Origin: Paenibacillus kobensis NBRC 15729
GTDB taxonomy: Bacteria; Bacillota; Bacilli; Paenibacillales; Paenibacillaceae
Length of the DNA stretch: 64,000 nucleotides
Assembly: GCF_004000825.1 (NCBI RefSeq)
Contig: NZ_BILZ01000003.1
Span: 1-64,000 of the forward strand
Reading direction: 5' to 3'
Shown: positions 33,695 to 42,094 of the stretch, piece by piece
Numbering within the stretch: position 1 is the stretch's first letter
Layout of the letters: each line of letters starts with the position of its first letter
Translations under genes and position numbers: made by a program
Notes under the pieces: generated by a model
What the model saw: only the letters and a program-made list of their open reading frames with translations
Databases searched by the model: none
Told to the model about the DNA's origin: nothing

Positions 33695-34918
33695 CTATAC
33701 GTTATCAAACACAGCTTCTTTGTAATGGACTAAGTTATCCTTAATCTCAAATTTAAACACAACGTTCCAATTGATGCTTATGGGAGTCCTTGCCCCTACT
33801 GATTGTATATTGGTTGAAATCAATATCTCTTCAACGCCATTTGCAACTTTAAAAGCAACCTTAACAGGTGCGCATGATATTGTATCCTTGATTGATTTTA
33901 TATACTCATCATCAATCTCCACATTGTTTTCTTTAAAATCTTTCATTTTACTGGCGGAGATACTTCTTTCCTTACTCGTTAAGTTATGTGTCATAATCGT
34001 ATTTGCAAAAGGCAGACCAATCGTGACCTTCCCCTTCACCAAATCAAGTGCATCTAATTCACATGCCATCTCTGATGTTGAAAATACATTGCGAATATCT
34101 TGATCGGTATATGAGAATAGATCCAATGTAACGTTAGGACCCTTTACAGTACTGAAATTTTTCATCACTGCAAGTAAAGGATAATCACCTACCGTTTGCA
34201 TAGAGTAGGAGGTCAACGGAGCACTTGAATCATTATAATTCAAAGAATTCTCATCTACGTTTGAATCGATCACGACTTGCGAGTTATTGACGTCCAATCG
34301 AATATCCCCATCATAAAACAGCACCGCCGTATTCGATATCCCATCATGACTAATGAACGGCGTCTTTCTTAATATCGTTTTCTCAAAAGTGTCGTACGTA
34401 ATATTTCCATCCACAACATGTATCGAATAACGGTCCCATTGATTCGCAAACGCAATGCCCATTGGGTATTGTTGATCGGCTCCTTCAAACCAGAATGAAT
34501 TCCATTCTAGGTTTATAAATATATCTTTGTACCCGTCAAATCTTAGCGCTATATCATACGGATCAACTTCACTTGTCTTGGTAACTGCATCATCGTGGGT
34601 TTTGAGCGCATCGATGATTCGTTGAGTAAAAGATGGACTAGCCGCAATAAACACATTATCATGCTGGCTGATCGTTAAACTCGCTTTCTCCCCTGATAAT
34701 AGCGCATCGATGTTTTGACTCTTATTTGAAGTCTCTTCATTCCTTTGATTTTGATCTGCCACTCCAATTGAAGATGCTATATGTTCTTCTGACACGCTTT
34801 CCGGTACAGTACTTTCTTGATTGCTGCATGAAATAAGAAAAATAATACATAAAACAAATACATATCTCACAGTGTGCAATGCACTCGCGCTAAAATGTTT
34901 TTCTTTATAGACCCTCAT
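33695..34918 (-). CDS. Predicted lipoprotein of unknown function
   Basis: A 407-residue exported protein. A signal segment (about 17-30) ends in the lipobox LISC with Cys near 31, followed by an acidic Ser/Glu-rich linker. The body is rich in beta-forming segments; two late Cys residues (ACELDAL and ISCAPVK) may form a disulfide. No family recognised. Base use is much richer in A+T than the flanks. It follows the 49-codon ORF and the sigma-2-like gene in one probable operon and is a candidate sensor or target of the split sigma factor. Confidence 0.7.
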   Translation of the reverse strand: MRVYKEKHFSASALHTVRYVFVLCIIFLISCSNQESTVPESVSEEHIASSIGVADQNQRNEETSNKSQNIDALLSGEKASLTISQHDNVFIAASPSFTQRIIDALKTHDDAVTKTSEVDPYDIALRFDGYKDIFINLEWNSFWFEGADQQYPMGIAFANQWDRYSIHVVDGNITYDTFEKTILRKTPFISHDGISNTAVLFYDGDIRLDVNNSQVVIDSNVDENSLNYNDSSAPLTSYSMQTVGDYPLLAVMKNFSTVKGPNVTLDLFSYTDQDIRNVFSTSEMACELDALDLVKGKVTIGLPFANTIMTHNLTSKERSISASKMKDFKENNVEIDDEYIKSIKDTISCAPVKVAFKVANGVEEILISTNIQSVGARTPISINWNVVFKFEIKDNLVHYKEAVFDNV

Positions 34919-34924
34919 CCGGAT

Positions 34925-35074
34925 TCACACCCTTATTCTGATAAATTCCTCAACCTCTGAAATTCTCGCAACTACTTCGATTAGAAGAGTTGATTCTCCT
35001 TCATTAATCCCCAATTTGACCAACGCCCTCCAGGCCTCAACTACGTATATTTTTCCTTTACAGAAATATAACAA
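34925..35074 (-). CDS. 49-codon ORF between sigma-2-like and lipoprotein genes
   Basis: TTG at 35074 has AGGAA six bases upstream; the TGA stop lies 6 bp before the lipoprotein ATG. The peptide looks coding, with GKIYVVEAWRALVKLGINEG followed by an Ile/Val/Glu-rich helix ending FIRIRV. It is unrecognised. Its tight placement in the operon (32 bp after the sigma-2-like stop) supports a real small gene. Confidence 0.45.
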   Translation of the reverse strand: MLYFCKGKIYVVEAWRALVKLGINEGESTLLIEVVARISEVEEFIRIRV

Positions 35075-35106
35075 TATGATTTCCTGAATTACTTATATTT
35101 AATTCA

Positions 35107-35316
35107 CTATTCAATTATTCGGAATTTTTTCACAGCCTCAATAAATACAATAATGATCTGGGAGTGTAGATCTTCATTAAACCGCCCATCAATTATGCTA
35201 TTTTTTTTAATTAGCGGATCGTATTTGTGTATTATTTCCATTAGGGAATCATTACATGTTTTCGCTTTCTCTAGCACCTGAGCAAACATTTCCTCTTTCA
35301 TTTCAATATTATTCAT
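35107..35316 (-). CDS. RsoA-like sigma region 2 protein
   Basis: A 69-residue protein with the N-terminal sigma-region pattern only: MEIIHKYDPLIKKNSIIDGR then NEDLHSQIIIVFIEAVKKF. This matches the small coregulator RsoA (YvrHa) of Bacillus subtilis, which works with SigO (YvrI) as a two-subunit sigma factor. It has no region 4 of its own. GGAGG lies 8 nt before ATG 35316. It is divergent from the region-4-like gene across 71 bp, so both may share control, possibly by themselves. Confidence 0.7.
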   Translation of the reverse strand: MNNIEMKEEMFAQVLEKAKTCNDSLMEIIHKYDPLIKKNSIIDGRFNEDLHSQIIIVFIEAVKKFRIIE

Positions 35317-35387
35317 ATTATTTTCCTCCTTTCATTTTACATTTTGTTGCTTCCTGCTCTTCTTTTTCTTAAAGGGGGGATTTTCGT

Positions 35388-35783
35388 GTGCAAAATTTAT
35401 CTATAACAGAGCGGAAGTTCATTAGTTACATAACAAAGTATTTACATGGAGAAAAATTAAGATTTTTGAAAGAAGCGCAACAAACTAATAAGCACGACAG
35501 GGTATATGATTTTGAAAAATTTTCAAACGCACTAATCTATTATGAACAAAAATTCACTTCCGACTGGAACCATCACGTTGAAAGTGAAGAACTCTACAAC
35601 TTGATCAACAAACTTCCTCCAAAACAAAAGTTTATTATAGTCAATAATTTATTCGGAGGAATGCCACTATCCCATTGTGCAGACAAACTTGGAATCAGCA
35701 AGCAATTGGCATTTAGCTATAAAAAAAGCTTTATAGATAAGGCAAGAAAAACATTGGTTTTCGAGAAAGGTGACATTTTTTGA
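35388..35783 (+). CDS. YvrI/SigO-like sigma region 4 protein
   Basis: A 131-residue protein. Its C-terminal half is a sigma-4 helix-turn-helix: LYNLINKLPPKQKFIIVNNL, then MPLSHCADKLGISKQLAFSY and KKSFIDKARKTL. The N-terminal half (about 1-65) is helical and has no recognisable region 2. It is shorter than SigO but has the same plan. Start GTG 35388 is 8 nt after GGGGGG. Its natural partner is the RsoA-like protein encoded divergently; a secreted protein gene follows 84 bp downstream. Confidence 0.7.
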   Translation: MQNLSITERKFISYITKYLHGEKLRFLKEAQQTNKHDRVYDFEKFSNALIYYEQKFTSDWNHHVESEELYNLINKLPPKQKFIIVNNLFGGMPLSHCADKLGISKQLAFSYKKSFIDKARKTLVFEKGDIF

Positions 35784-35867
35784 TTTTTTTTAAATTTCAA
35801 CTTTACTTTACCATACTTGTATTTCTCTTAACAATTTGAAATCTAAAATTTAGGAGGAGTTAGAGTT

Positions 35868-36611
35868 ATGAAGAGAAAGATATTATTTTTCTCAATGGTG
35901 TTGTCATTATTAATTGGCGGATTATTAGTTCCAAGAAATGCTACAGTTTCTGCTGCAACATCGAATAGCACCTACTTTACAGACGCACAGATTACCGACA
36001 TCATGAATGCCGGTTGGCCGACGACTTATAAAAGCAGCATCTACAAGTATTGGGAAGCGTTCACGGATGACAATTACTTCGGAAGTACTGCGATGCTAGG
36101 ATCCGGAGATAGTTATACAGAATTCAAGAAATTCGTCGGCGCCGTTAAAACGGTAACCAGCTCGACTGGGGTATCTCAAGTGAGTGCTATGACTAGAGGG
36201 CTGTATTTAGAGGTTAGTAATCTTACTAGCAGAGTTGATAGCCTTAACGGAGCAAGTGACTGTATGACGAATCGAATTATCGCTAACACGGCAACAAACT
36301 ATCAGAGTGCATTCACTAGTTTAGATGGCCTTAATTCAAGTTCAAGCAATTACTGGCACTCTATTATGAAAAATCCGGTTCCGGATGCGTCTTCGAGCAC
36401 AGACTCAATTAGAGCACTGGTAAGGGCGTATAACAATAGTTACATTATGCTGGCTAACGAAAACAGAGCGTACCCTTGGTTCTCATCGGTTAGCAGTGCA
36501 TCTGATTACACGAGATTCTCTAGCTTGCCAACAGGATATCTCTATTTCAACGAGACATCCGGAACAGGCAGAATCAAAATCGGCAATTTCTATTTTAGAA
36601 AAACTTACTAG
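35868..36611 (+). CDS. Secreted protein of unknown function
   Basis: A 247-residue protein with a clear signal peptide (basic start, hydrophobic LSLLIGGLLV, cleavage after VSA near residue 29). The mature part is rich in Ser, Thr, Tyr and Asn, with SYTEFKKFVGAVKTV and a C-terminal basic/aromatic segment IKIGNFYFRKTY. No family recognised. GGAGGAG precedes ATG 35868. It lies directly after the region-4-like gene in the AT-rich island, so it may be a target of the split sigma factor. Confidence 0.72.
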   Translation: MKRKILFFSMVLSLLIGGLLVPRNATVSAATSNSTYFTDAQITDIMNAGWPTTYKSSIYKYWEAFTDDNYFGSTAMLGSGDSYTEFKKFVGAVKTVTSSTGVSQVSAMTRGLYLEVSNLTSRVDSLNGASDCMTNRIIANTATNYQSAFTSLDGLNSSSSNYWHSIMKNPVPDASSSTDSIRALVRAYNNSYIMLANENRAYPWFSSVSSASDYTRFSSLPTGYLYFNETSGTGRIKIGNFYFRKTY

Positions 36612-36643
36612 AACTAAGTCGGATCGAATAGGCAAACTCAATA

Positions 36644-36684
36644 GCCCTTGATCGCTCCAATAGGAAATAGGAGCGGTTAAGGGC
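36644..36684 (+). terminator. Terminator after secreted protein gene
   Basis: Stem GCCCTT..CGCTCC / GGAGCG..AAGGGC followed by ATTGTTTGTGTTT. Confidence 0.75.
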
Positions 36685-36895
36685 ATTGTTTGTGTTTGCC
36701 CAACGAGGTTGCCACTATCCAATGTATGCGGCAGCTGTTCAACCCCTTTGTTGCGTTGATTGATTTCTCTATTGCAGCCTCATTCTGAGGGGTCATTGTC
36801 CATGTGATTGATTCGTGAAACAAACCACTCTTCCTCCAATAAGGTATGCTCCAATTAGCTAATTTAGAACCCGCCGGTACTACATGGAACTCAAT
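36677..36895 (-). pseudogene. C-terminal remnant of a large, possibly toxin-type, protein
   Basis: A minus-strand frame of about 70 codons is open from the end of the epimerase gene to TAA at 36677, with no start. The translation contains VVPAGSKLANWSIPYWRKSG and HESITWTMTPQNEAAIEKSI. The ITW-MTP-EAAIE pattern recalls the C-terminal domains of some large secreted or Rhs-type proteins. It appears to be the truncated end of such a gene; the identification is tentative. Confidence 0.35.
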
Positions 36896-37776
36896 CTCCG
36901 GGTTTGACTCTCCAACTGCGTTACGGTCTCTTCGAACGTGACAACGGGGCGGTAGCCCAGCTCGTCTCTTATTTTGTTATGGCGAAAAGCCATTCTTATC
37001 GGATTGCCGCCTGGGATCTTGAGCGTCTTATCCATGGCACGGGCAATACGCGCGGTGAATTCATCTTCCCTATAGTTTCCGTCCACTGCATTGTAAACTT
37101 GGTTACATGCCGCCGGATGGGTCGCTGCTAGTATACACATCTCCGCCAAATTATCGGCATGCACCCATGGCGTGAGATCGTCAGGGTGAATCCACGTTAC
37201 TTCTTCTGCTGCGTCAATCTTTGCAACAAGTTTATCTCCCCAGTGGGAGTTATATTCGGCGCTGATAACACCTGGCCGTAATATGACGATGGGAAGTCCG
37301 TTCGTGGCGGCAGCTTGTACGATTTTCTCCGACTCGCACTTCGTTGAGACGTACACGTCGGAATGGCCATAGGCAAGCTCGCTTGCTTCATCCATCTCCA
37401 CCTCGTCCTCCGAATGCCCATAAACCGATACCGTCGAAATATGTACGAAGCATCCCACTCCTGCGGATAAGGACTCGTCCACCAAGTTCTGAACGCCTTG
37501 TATATTAGCCTGCTCAGCAGCGGCTCTATCGCCGCCCAGATATGCCGCAGCGTGGATGACGATGTCGACCCCCTGAAGCGCTTGTTTAATGGTCTCTCTA
37601 TCCGTTAAGTCTCCTAGCACAGGCGTAATACCGAGTTCGTTACAAAGGGAGACCTGTTCTTCCTTACGAATGAGCCCCTGCACTCTAGCACCTTCACGAA
37701 CACACCTCGCAGCGATTCTATCGCCCGCTGTACCAGACACACCTGTAACGAGAACAAGTTTATCTTGAAGCTTCAT
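36880..37776 (-). CDS. NAD-dependent epimerase/dehydratase family protein
   Basis: A 298-residue extended SDR. The cofactor motif is VTGVSGTAG near residue 10, with DLTDRETI and HAAAYLG following; the catalytic YVSTK is near residue 143. The ending is typical of epimerase or dihydroflavonol-reductase-like proteins. The motif VTGVSGTAG is slightly altered from TGxxGxxG. Substrate unknown. ATG 37776 follows AGAGGTG. Its 3' end abuts a gene remnant. Confidence 0.8.
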   Translation of the reverse strand: MKLQDKLVLVTGVSGTAGDRIAARCVREGARVQGLIRKEEQVSLCNELGITPVLGDLTDRETIKQALQGVDIVIHAAAYLGGDRAAAEQANIQGVQNLVDESLSAGVGCFVHISTVSVYGHSEDEVEMDEASELAYGHSDVYVSTKCESEKIVQAAATNGLPIVILRPGVISAEYNSHWGDKLVAKIDAAEEVTWIHPDDLTPWVHADNLAEMCILAATHPAACNQVYNAVDGNYREDEFTARIARAMDKTLKIPGGNPIRMAFRHNKIRDELGYRPVVTFEETVTQLESQTRRLSSM

Positions 37777-37974
37777 ATGTCGTATTCACCTCTGTCATTT
37801 ATACACACCTTATGTCAAACCCGGGGTCACGGGAAGGATCGTAAACTTGAATTTGATCTCCTCGAGATAGAATCACACACCCTCCCATTGAAAGTAATTG
37901 AAGAAATAATTTTACTATCCTTCTCTCCGATCAAATGTACTTTTCTTGCTAAAATATTTAATCCCGTCCCCCTG

Positions 37975-38005
37975 TTGACTTAAACCATGGTTTAAGTCGT
38001 ATGCT
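37975..38005 (+). promoter_or_regulatory. MerR-type promoter with a perfect 20-bp palindrome
   Basis: TTGACT and TATGCT are separated by 19 bp. The palindrome ACTTAAACCATGGTTTAAGT (37978-37997) spans the spacer. It heads the merR-SDR operon. The preceding 37777-37974 holds no gene. Confidence 0.8.
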
Positions 38006-38051
38006 ATTCCTGTCGACGAAGTAAAGGCAAGGCCCATTGGGAGGATTCAAG

Positions 38052-38456
38052 ATGAAGTATCGTTCGATCAGCGAAGCTGCTGCTGCGTTCCATATTCCGG
38101 AATCAACATTACGATATTACGAGAAACAAGGACTGCTTCCGCTAATGGAGCGTGACGAGGCTGGACGACGGTTATTTTCGGACAATCAAATGGCACTCCT
38201 CGGAACCGTCATACGTCTTAAAAATACGCACATGCCGATAAGCAGCATCAAGCGGTATATAGACTGGATTCTGGAAGGCGAGAGCACGCTGGAGAAGCGG
38301 CTTGAGATGATGAACAAGCACAAGCAAACGGTGCTGGATGAGATTGCGTTGATGACAGAATCATTAGCCGGAATAGATGTGAAAATCACAAACTATACCA
38401 AGCGAATTCAGGAACGACGAAGCGAGGACAAACTTATGAGAGAAGAGGAACAATAA
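38052..38456 (+). CDS. MerR family regulator of an SDR operon
   Basis: A 134-residue MerR protein with the winged helix ISEAAAAFHIPESTLRYYEKQG (core IPESTLRYYEK) and RLFSDNQMALLGTVIRLKNTHMP, a coiled coil at about 80-115 and a basic tail without Cys. ATG 38052 follows GGGAGG by 7 nt. The stop and the SDR start share one base (TAATG), so translation is coupled. Its own promoter carries the palindromic MerR operator, so the operon is expected to be autoregulated and inducible. Confidence 0.87.
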   Translation: MKYRSISEAAAAFHIPESTLRYYEKQGLLPLMERDEAGRRLFSDNQMALLGTVIRLKNTHMPISSIKRYIDWILEGESTLEKRLEMMNKHKQTVLDEIALMTESLAGIDVKITNYTKRIQERRSEDKLMREEEQ

Positions 38457-39226
38457 TGAAACTTTCGGGGAATACGATTCTTATTACAGGCGGAAGCTCC
38501 GGAATCGGGCTCGCTTTCGCAGAACGTTTTATTCAAGCCGGCAATACGGTCATTGTGACAGGACGGCGTGAACAGGTGCTCCAGTCTGCCAAAGAAAAGC
38601 TCCCAAGCCTCATTACCCGCGTGAGCGACTTGGCTGTTGAATCCGAACGCGCCGCCTTGTTCGATTGGGTAACGGCGAATTATCCGGCTGTGAATGTGCT
38701 GGTCAACAACGCCGGCATCCAGCAGCGTTTCCATGTGCTCAAAGCGGATGCGAAGGACAATTGGCGTTATTTCAACCAAGAGCTGACGACGAACATTGAA
38801 GCGCCTTTCCATCTATCGATGCTGTTCGCTCCTTACTTTGCGGCAGCCAAGGCCAAGGAACAGGCGGCAATTATTAACGTTACCTCCGGTCTAGCGTTTA
38901 CGCCGCTCGCGATTGCACCGATTTACTCTGCGACAAAGGCCGCACTGCATTCCTTTACGATGAGCCTAAGACATCAGCTTGCGGGCACGTCTGTAGAAGT
39001 CATTGAAGTCGCTCCTCCGGCCGTCAATACCGATCTGGGCGGAGCAGGATTGCATATTCATGGCGAGCCTTTGGACGCTTTCGCGGACGGAATCTTCGCG
39101 GGGTTAGAAGAGGGCAAGCCGGAGATTGGATACGGCAGCTCTGTGCCCCGCTTGCGTATGTCTCGGGATGAGATCGACGAATACGCAGCGAAGATGTACG
39201 AGGCATTAAAAAGTGCGATCGAATAA
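38456..39226 (+). CDS. DltE-like short-chain dehydrogenase
   Basis: A 256-residue SDR. The cofactor motif TGGSSGIG is at residues 11-18, NNAG is near 84, and the catalytic YSATK follows SGLAFTPLAIAPI, with Tyr near 158. The C-terminal PPAVNTDLGG and the shape match the DltE/YvaG-like group. The substrate is unknown; co-transcription with a MerR regulator suggests response to a reactive carbonyl or drug. It follows merR by a TAATG overlap and is followed by a terminator. Confidence 0.86.
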   Translation: MKLSGNTILITGGSSGIGLAFAERFIQAGNTVIVTGRREQVLQSAKEKLPSLITRVSDLAVESERAALFDWVTANYPAVNVLVNNAGIQQRFHVLKADAKDNWRYFNQELTTNIEAPFHLSMLFAPYFAAAKAKEQAAIINVTSGLAFTPLAIAPIYSATKAALHSFTMSLRHQLAGTSVEVIEVAPPAVNTDLGGAGLHIHGEPLDAFADGIFAGLEEGKPEIGYGSSVPRLRMSRDEIDEYAAKMYEALKSAIE

Positions 39227-39234
39227 GTAAACAA

Positions 39235-39263
39235 AACTCGCCATGGAGATGGCGAGTTTTTTT
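39235..39263 (+). terminator. Terminator of merR-SDR operon
   Basis: Stem AACTCGCCAT / ATGGCGAGTT with seven T. It also covers the end of the convergent 56-residue protein gene. Confidence 0.88.
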
Positions 39264-39432
39264 ACTGTCTTTTCCTCAAGAACAACAACCAGACGGCGGA
39301 TAAGACGCCTAACCCGGTGGAGCTGCACAGGTTGATGATCACGTCCCGGTTGCCCGTTCCCCAATACAACAATCCGTTCACCACCACCGAAGCGGCGCAA
39401 ATCAGCAGGACCCATTTTAACACTCGGTTCAT
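39262..39432 (-). CDS. Small membrane protein behind the ABC transporter
   Basis: A 56-residue protein with two hydrophobic segments, VLLICAASVVVNGLLYW and LGVLSAVWLLFL, and a basic tail RKRQ. GGAG stands 11 nt before ATG 39432. It lies 25 bp after the permease gene in the same direction, so it is probably part of the transporter operon. No family recognised; it could be an accessory or immunity-type peptide. Confidence 0.6.
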   Translation of the reverse strand: MNRVLKWVLLICAASVVVNGLLYWGTGNRDVIINLCSSTGLGVLSAVWLLFLRKRQ

Positions 39433-39457
39433 TGCCTTAACTTCTCCCCCTGCTCCG

Positions 39458-40153
39458 TTACTTAAGCACGTCGATATGCTCGATGTTGCGAATTGACATA
39501 TATGCGACAGCCGCGCCGAGAAGCGCCAAGCCAATCGGTACTGCAATGATCGAATATAAGGTGAAGCCGTCAGCGGTCTGGCAGACGAGGGCCACGACGA
39601 AGAACGACGACGCGACGGTGGCTGCACCGGAATAATTGCGCATGCCGATGTAGAGAGGAATCAAGCCGAGCAAGCTGGTCGCCAGCGCGCTCATAACCGT
39701 GACGAACAGCGAATGAGCGGCTATAGCTCCCGTTATCGGTTCCGCAATGATATCCGTAAACTGATTGAACAATAAAAAGCCTGCGCCAATGAACAGGTTG
39801 GCAGCAATATCGGCGGCCAATGTGAACAACGCCACGACGAGCAGCTTCGCCGCGATTAGCTTTTTGCGGTTGATCGGGTACATGAACAGCACCGTAATCG
39901 ATTTGCTTCGGAATTCGTCAATGACTAACCGTGAAAGGAGCACAGCGGCGAATACGACGTACGTACCTCTAACCAGTGTATCGATGACGGAGAACGCCAT
40001 GCCGTAGCTTGTGAAAGGCACGTCCTGCGTGATTTCCTCGTTAAGGCTAATCGCGCAGACCAATGCTAGTATCACGACATTGGCGATCACCGCCGCGCGG
40101 ATGTACGTCCCTATACGAAACTTGCGCATTTCGAGCCGCATAAGCTTAAACAA
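39458..40153 (-). CDS. ABC-2 type transporter permease
   Basis: A 231-residue membrane protein with six predicted helices and the ABC-2 cytoplasmic segment LVIDEFRSKSITVLFMYPIN followed by RKKLIAAK. The layout matches BcrB/lantibiotic-immunity permeases. GGAGG lies 8 nt before a TTG at 40153, which I prefer; an ATG at 40168 is also in frame. It overlaps the ATPase gene by 8 bp, so translation is coupled. Confidence 0.8.
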   Translation of the reverse strand: MFKLMRLEMRKFRIGTYIRAAVIANVVILALVCAISLNEEITQDVPFTSYGMAFSVIDTLVRGTYVVFAAVLLSRLVIDEFRSKSITVLFMYPINRKKLIAAKLLVVALFTLAADIAANLFIGAGFLLFNQFTDIIAEPITGAIAAHSLFVTVMSALATSLLGLIPLYIGMRNYSGAATVASSFFVVALVCQTADGFTLYSIIAVPIGLALLGAAVAYMSIRNIEHIDVLK

Positions 40154-41066
40154 CGACGACACCTCCATTCACGATGGATAAGAAATAATCCTCGAGCGAG
40201 CCCTTTTTCTTATGGACCGCTTCGATCGCGACATCGTGCAACACTAATGCCTTCATTAATTCGCTTTGCGGAATCGGGCAATCATAGATGCGGATCTGAC
40301 CTTCGTCCGTGACCCTAACATTCGATATATGCAGATGGTTTTCTAATACATAAGCCGCTTTGCTGCATTCGCCGGTCGTGATTTCGATATATTCGGACGT
40401 CTGCTTGGCGATATGATCCATCGAAACTTCCTGCAGCAGTTTGCCGTCATTCATGACCGCAATCGTGTCGGCGATCAACTCGATTTCGCCAAGCATATGA
40501 CTCGAAATGATGATCGTGATCCCGTACTGCTTGCTCAGCATTTTGAACAGATCGCGAAGCTCCTTCATGCCGAGCGGATCAAGCCCGTTAATCGGCTCAT
40601 CCAGAATGAGCAGCTCCGGCTTCGCCGTGATGGCCCTCGCGATGCCGAGCCGCTGCTTCATCCCGAGGGAAAACTCCTTCACCAGCTTGCCGTCGACCTT
40701 GCGAAGATTAACAAGCTCAAGCGCCTCATCGATCGCCATCTTGTTCGGATAGCCCAAATATTCGCAGTGCAGCTCCAAGTTATCCCGTGCCGTCAGCTTG
40801 TCGTAGAAAATCGGATTCTCGATGATCGTACCCATCCGCCCCAACTGCCGGTACGACGTATCGGTCAACCGTTCGCCGAACAGCTCGATTTCACCGGCCG
40901 TCGGCTTTATAAGGTTCGTCAGCATTTTCATGACCGTTGTTTTACCAGCCCCATTCGGACCGAGCATGCCGTAAATTTCACCTTGTCCGACATTCATATT
41001 AACGTTCGAGACAACCTCCTTGCCTTTATAAACACGAGTCAGCTGCTTCGTTCTCACCACGCTCAC
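40146..41066 (-). CDS. BcrA-type ABC transporter ATPase
   Basis: A 306-residue ATP-binding subunit. Walker A is GPNGAGKTT (near residue 36), the signature is FSLGMKQRLGIA, Walker B is LLILDEPINGLDP, and the switch His is in ISSHML. The C-terminal extension is that of bacitracin and lantibiotic export ATPases (BcrA, LanF). Start GTG 41066 is 11 nt after GGAGG. It pairs with the permease and lies 85 bp behind a two-component system in the same direction, the usual peptide-antibiotic detoxification module. Confidence 0.88.
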   Translation of the reverse strand: MSVVRTKQLTRVYKGKEVVSNVNMNVGQGEIYGMLGPNGAGKTTVMKMLTNLIKPTAGEIELFGERLTDTSYRQLGRMGTIIENPIFYDKLTARDNLELHCEYLGYPNKMAIDEALELVNLRKVDGKLVKEFSLGMKQRLGIARAITAKPELLILDEPINGLDPLGMKELRDLFKMLSKQYGITIIISSHMLGEIELIADTIAVMNDGKLLQEVSMDHIAKQTSEYIEITTGECSKAAYVLENHLHISNVRVTDEGQIRIYDCPIPQSELMKALVLHDVAIEAVHKKKGSLEDYFLSIVNGGVVVV

Positions 41067-41151
41067 AATCGTTCATACCTCCTTTGCTCGTTGCAAGCTT
41101 TATTGTAAACATCGATTTCGGCTTTTTTCTTACCCGCTTCTTACGAATTTC

Positions 41152-42093
41152 TTAAGCGGTGAAGGCGATCCGTTTCAGCTTGACCGTAAACACCGTTTTC
41201 TCATACGGCCTGCTTTGTATCGCAATCGTTCCCCCTTGCCCTTCGACCAACCTCTTCGTAATCGTCAGACCAAGTCCGCTGCCCGGGTTCGATTTATTAC
41301 GCGAGTCCTCCAGCGTATACATGCGCTCGAACACGCGGTCCTGATCCCGTTCGTTGATGCCTTTGCCGCGGTCCCATACTTGCACATATACGGATTCTTC
41401 ATCACCTTGCACAATGAGTCCGACCGTCTCTCCCTCTCCGCCGTGTTGAATCGCATTAGCGATCAGATTGTTCAGAATGCGGTCAAGCGCCTCCTCGTTG
41501 CCCCATGCCAGAAGAGGCTCCGCCGGAATTTCAATGGAAACGTCGAAGCCTTTCACTGTGAGCGTGTCGTAGAAGGACAGCATATTTCGGCTGCAAATAT
41601 CGTTGATATGAAGGCGGGAGAGCGGAATCGGCTTGTCGCCCGCCTCCAATCTCGCCAGATCAAAAAATTGCCGAATGAGTCCGATAACCTCATGCGCCTT
41701 ATTCTGCACCTTTGACAACAGCCGCTCCCTCTCCCCCGCACTCATGGCCGGATCAAGGTTTATCGTCTCCAAATAACCGAGCAGCACGGTAAGCGGCGTT
41801 CTTAGATCATGCGATATGTTCGAAACCATCTTCCGCATAGATTGTTCGATCTTAAGGAAGTCCGCCGCCGTCTTCTGGTTGTGGTCCAACAGATGATTGA
41901 TTTCGGTAAGGATCGGAGTTAATGCACGGTCTCCCGTAAATAAGAGCAGCTTCTCGCTTGTACCGCTTTCGATAATTTCGTGCAGTCTGCGATGAATTTG
42001 TGTAAGATTAACGCTTCTTGTCCGGTAAACGTAATATTGCATAACAATGACGGCTATCAGAACGACGATGAGTACGATTAATACAACGACCAT
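41152..42093 (-). CDS. Sensor histidine kinase of the ABC transporter locus
   Basis: A 313-residue kinase with one N-terminal membrane helix (about 3-22), a short cytoplasmic linker, HisKA with NISHDLRTPLTVLLGYLE (His near 95) and an ATPase domain with NNLIANAIQHG, DRGKGI and GSGLGLTI. It has almost no extracytoplasmic part, so, as with many kinases paired to BcrAB-type transporters, it may sense through the membrane or the transporter. It starts 1 bp after the response regulator stop, with GGAAGG upstream. Confidence 0.87.
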   Translation of the reverse strand: MVVVLIVLIVVLIAVIVMQYYVYRTRSVNLTQIHRRLHEIIESGTSEKLLLFTGDRALTPILTEINHLLDHNQKTAADFLKIEQSMRKMVSNISHDLRTPLTVLLGYLETINLDPAMSAGERERLLSKVQNKAHEVIGLIRQFFDLARLEAGDKPIPLSRLHINDICSRNMLSFYDTLTVKGFDVSIEIPAEPLLAWGNEEALDRILNNLIANAIQHGGEGETVGLIVQGDEESVYVQVWDRGKGINERDQDRVFERMYTLEDSRNKSNPGSGLGLTITKRLVEGQGGTIAIQSRPYEKTVFTVKLKRIAFTA

Positions 42094-42094
42094 C

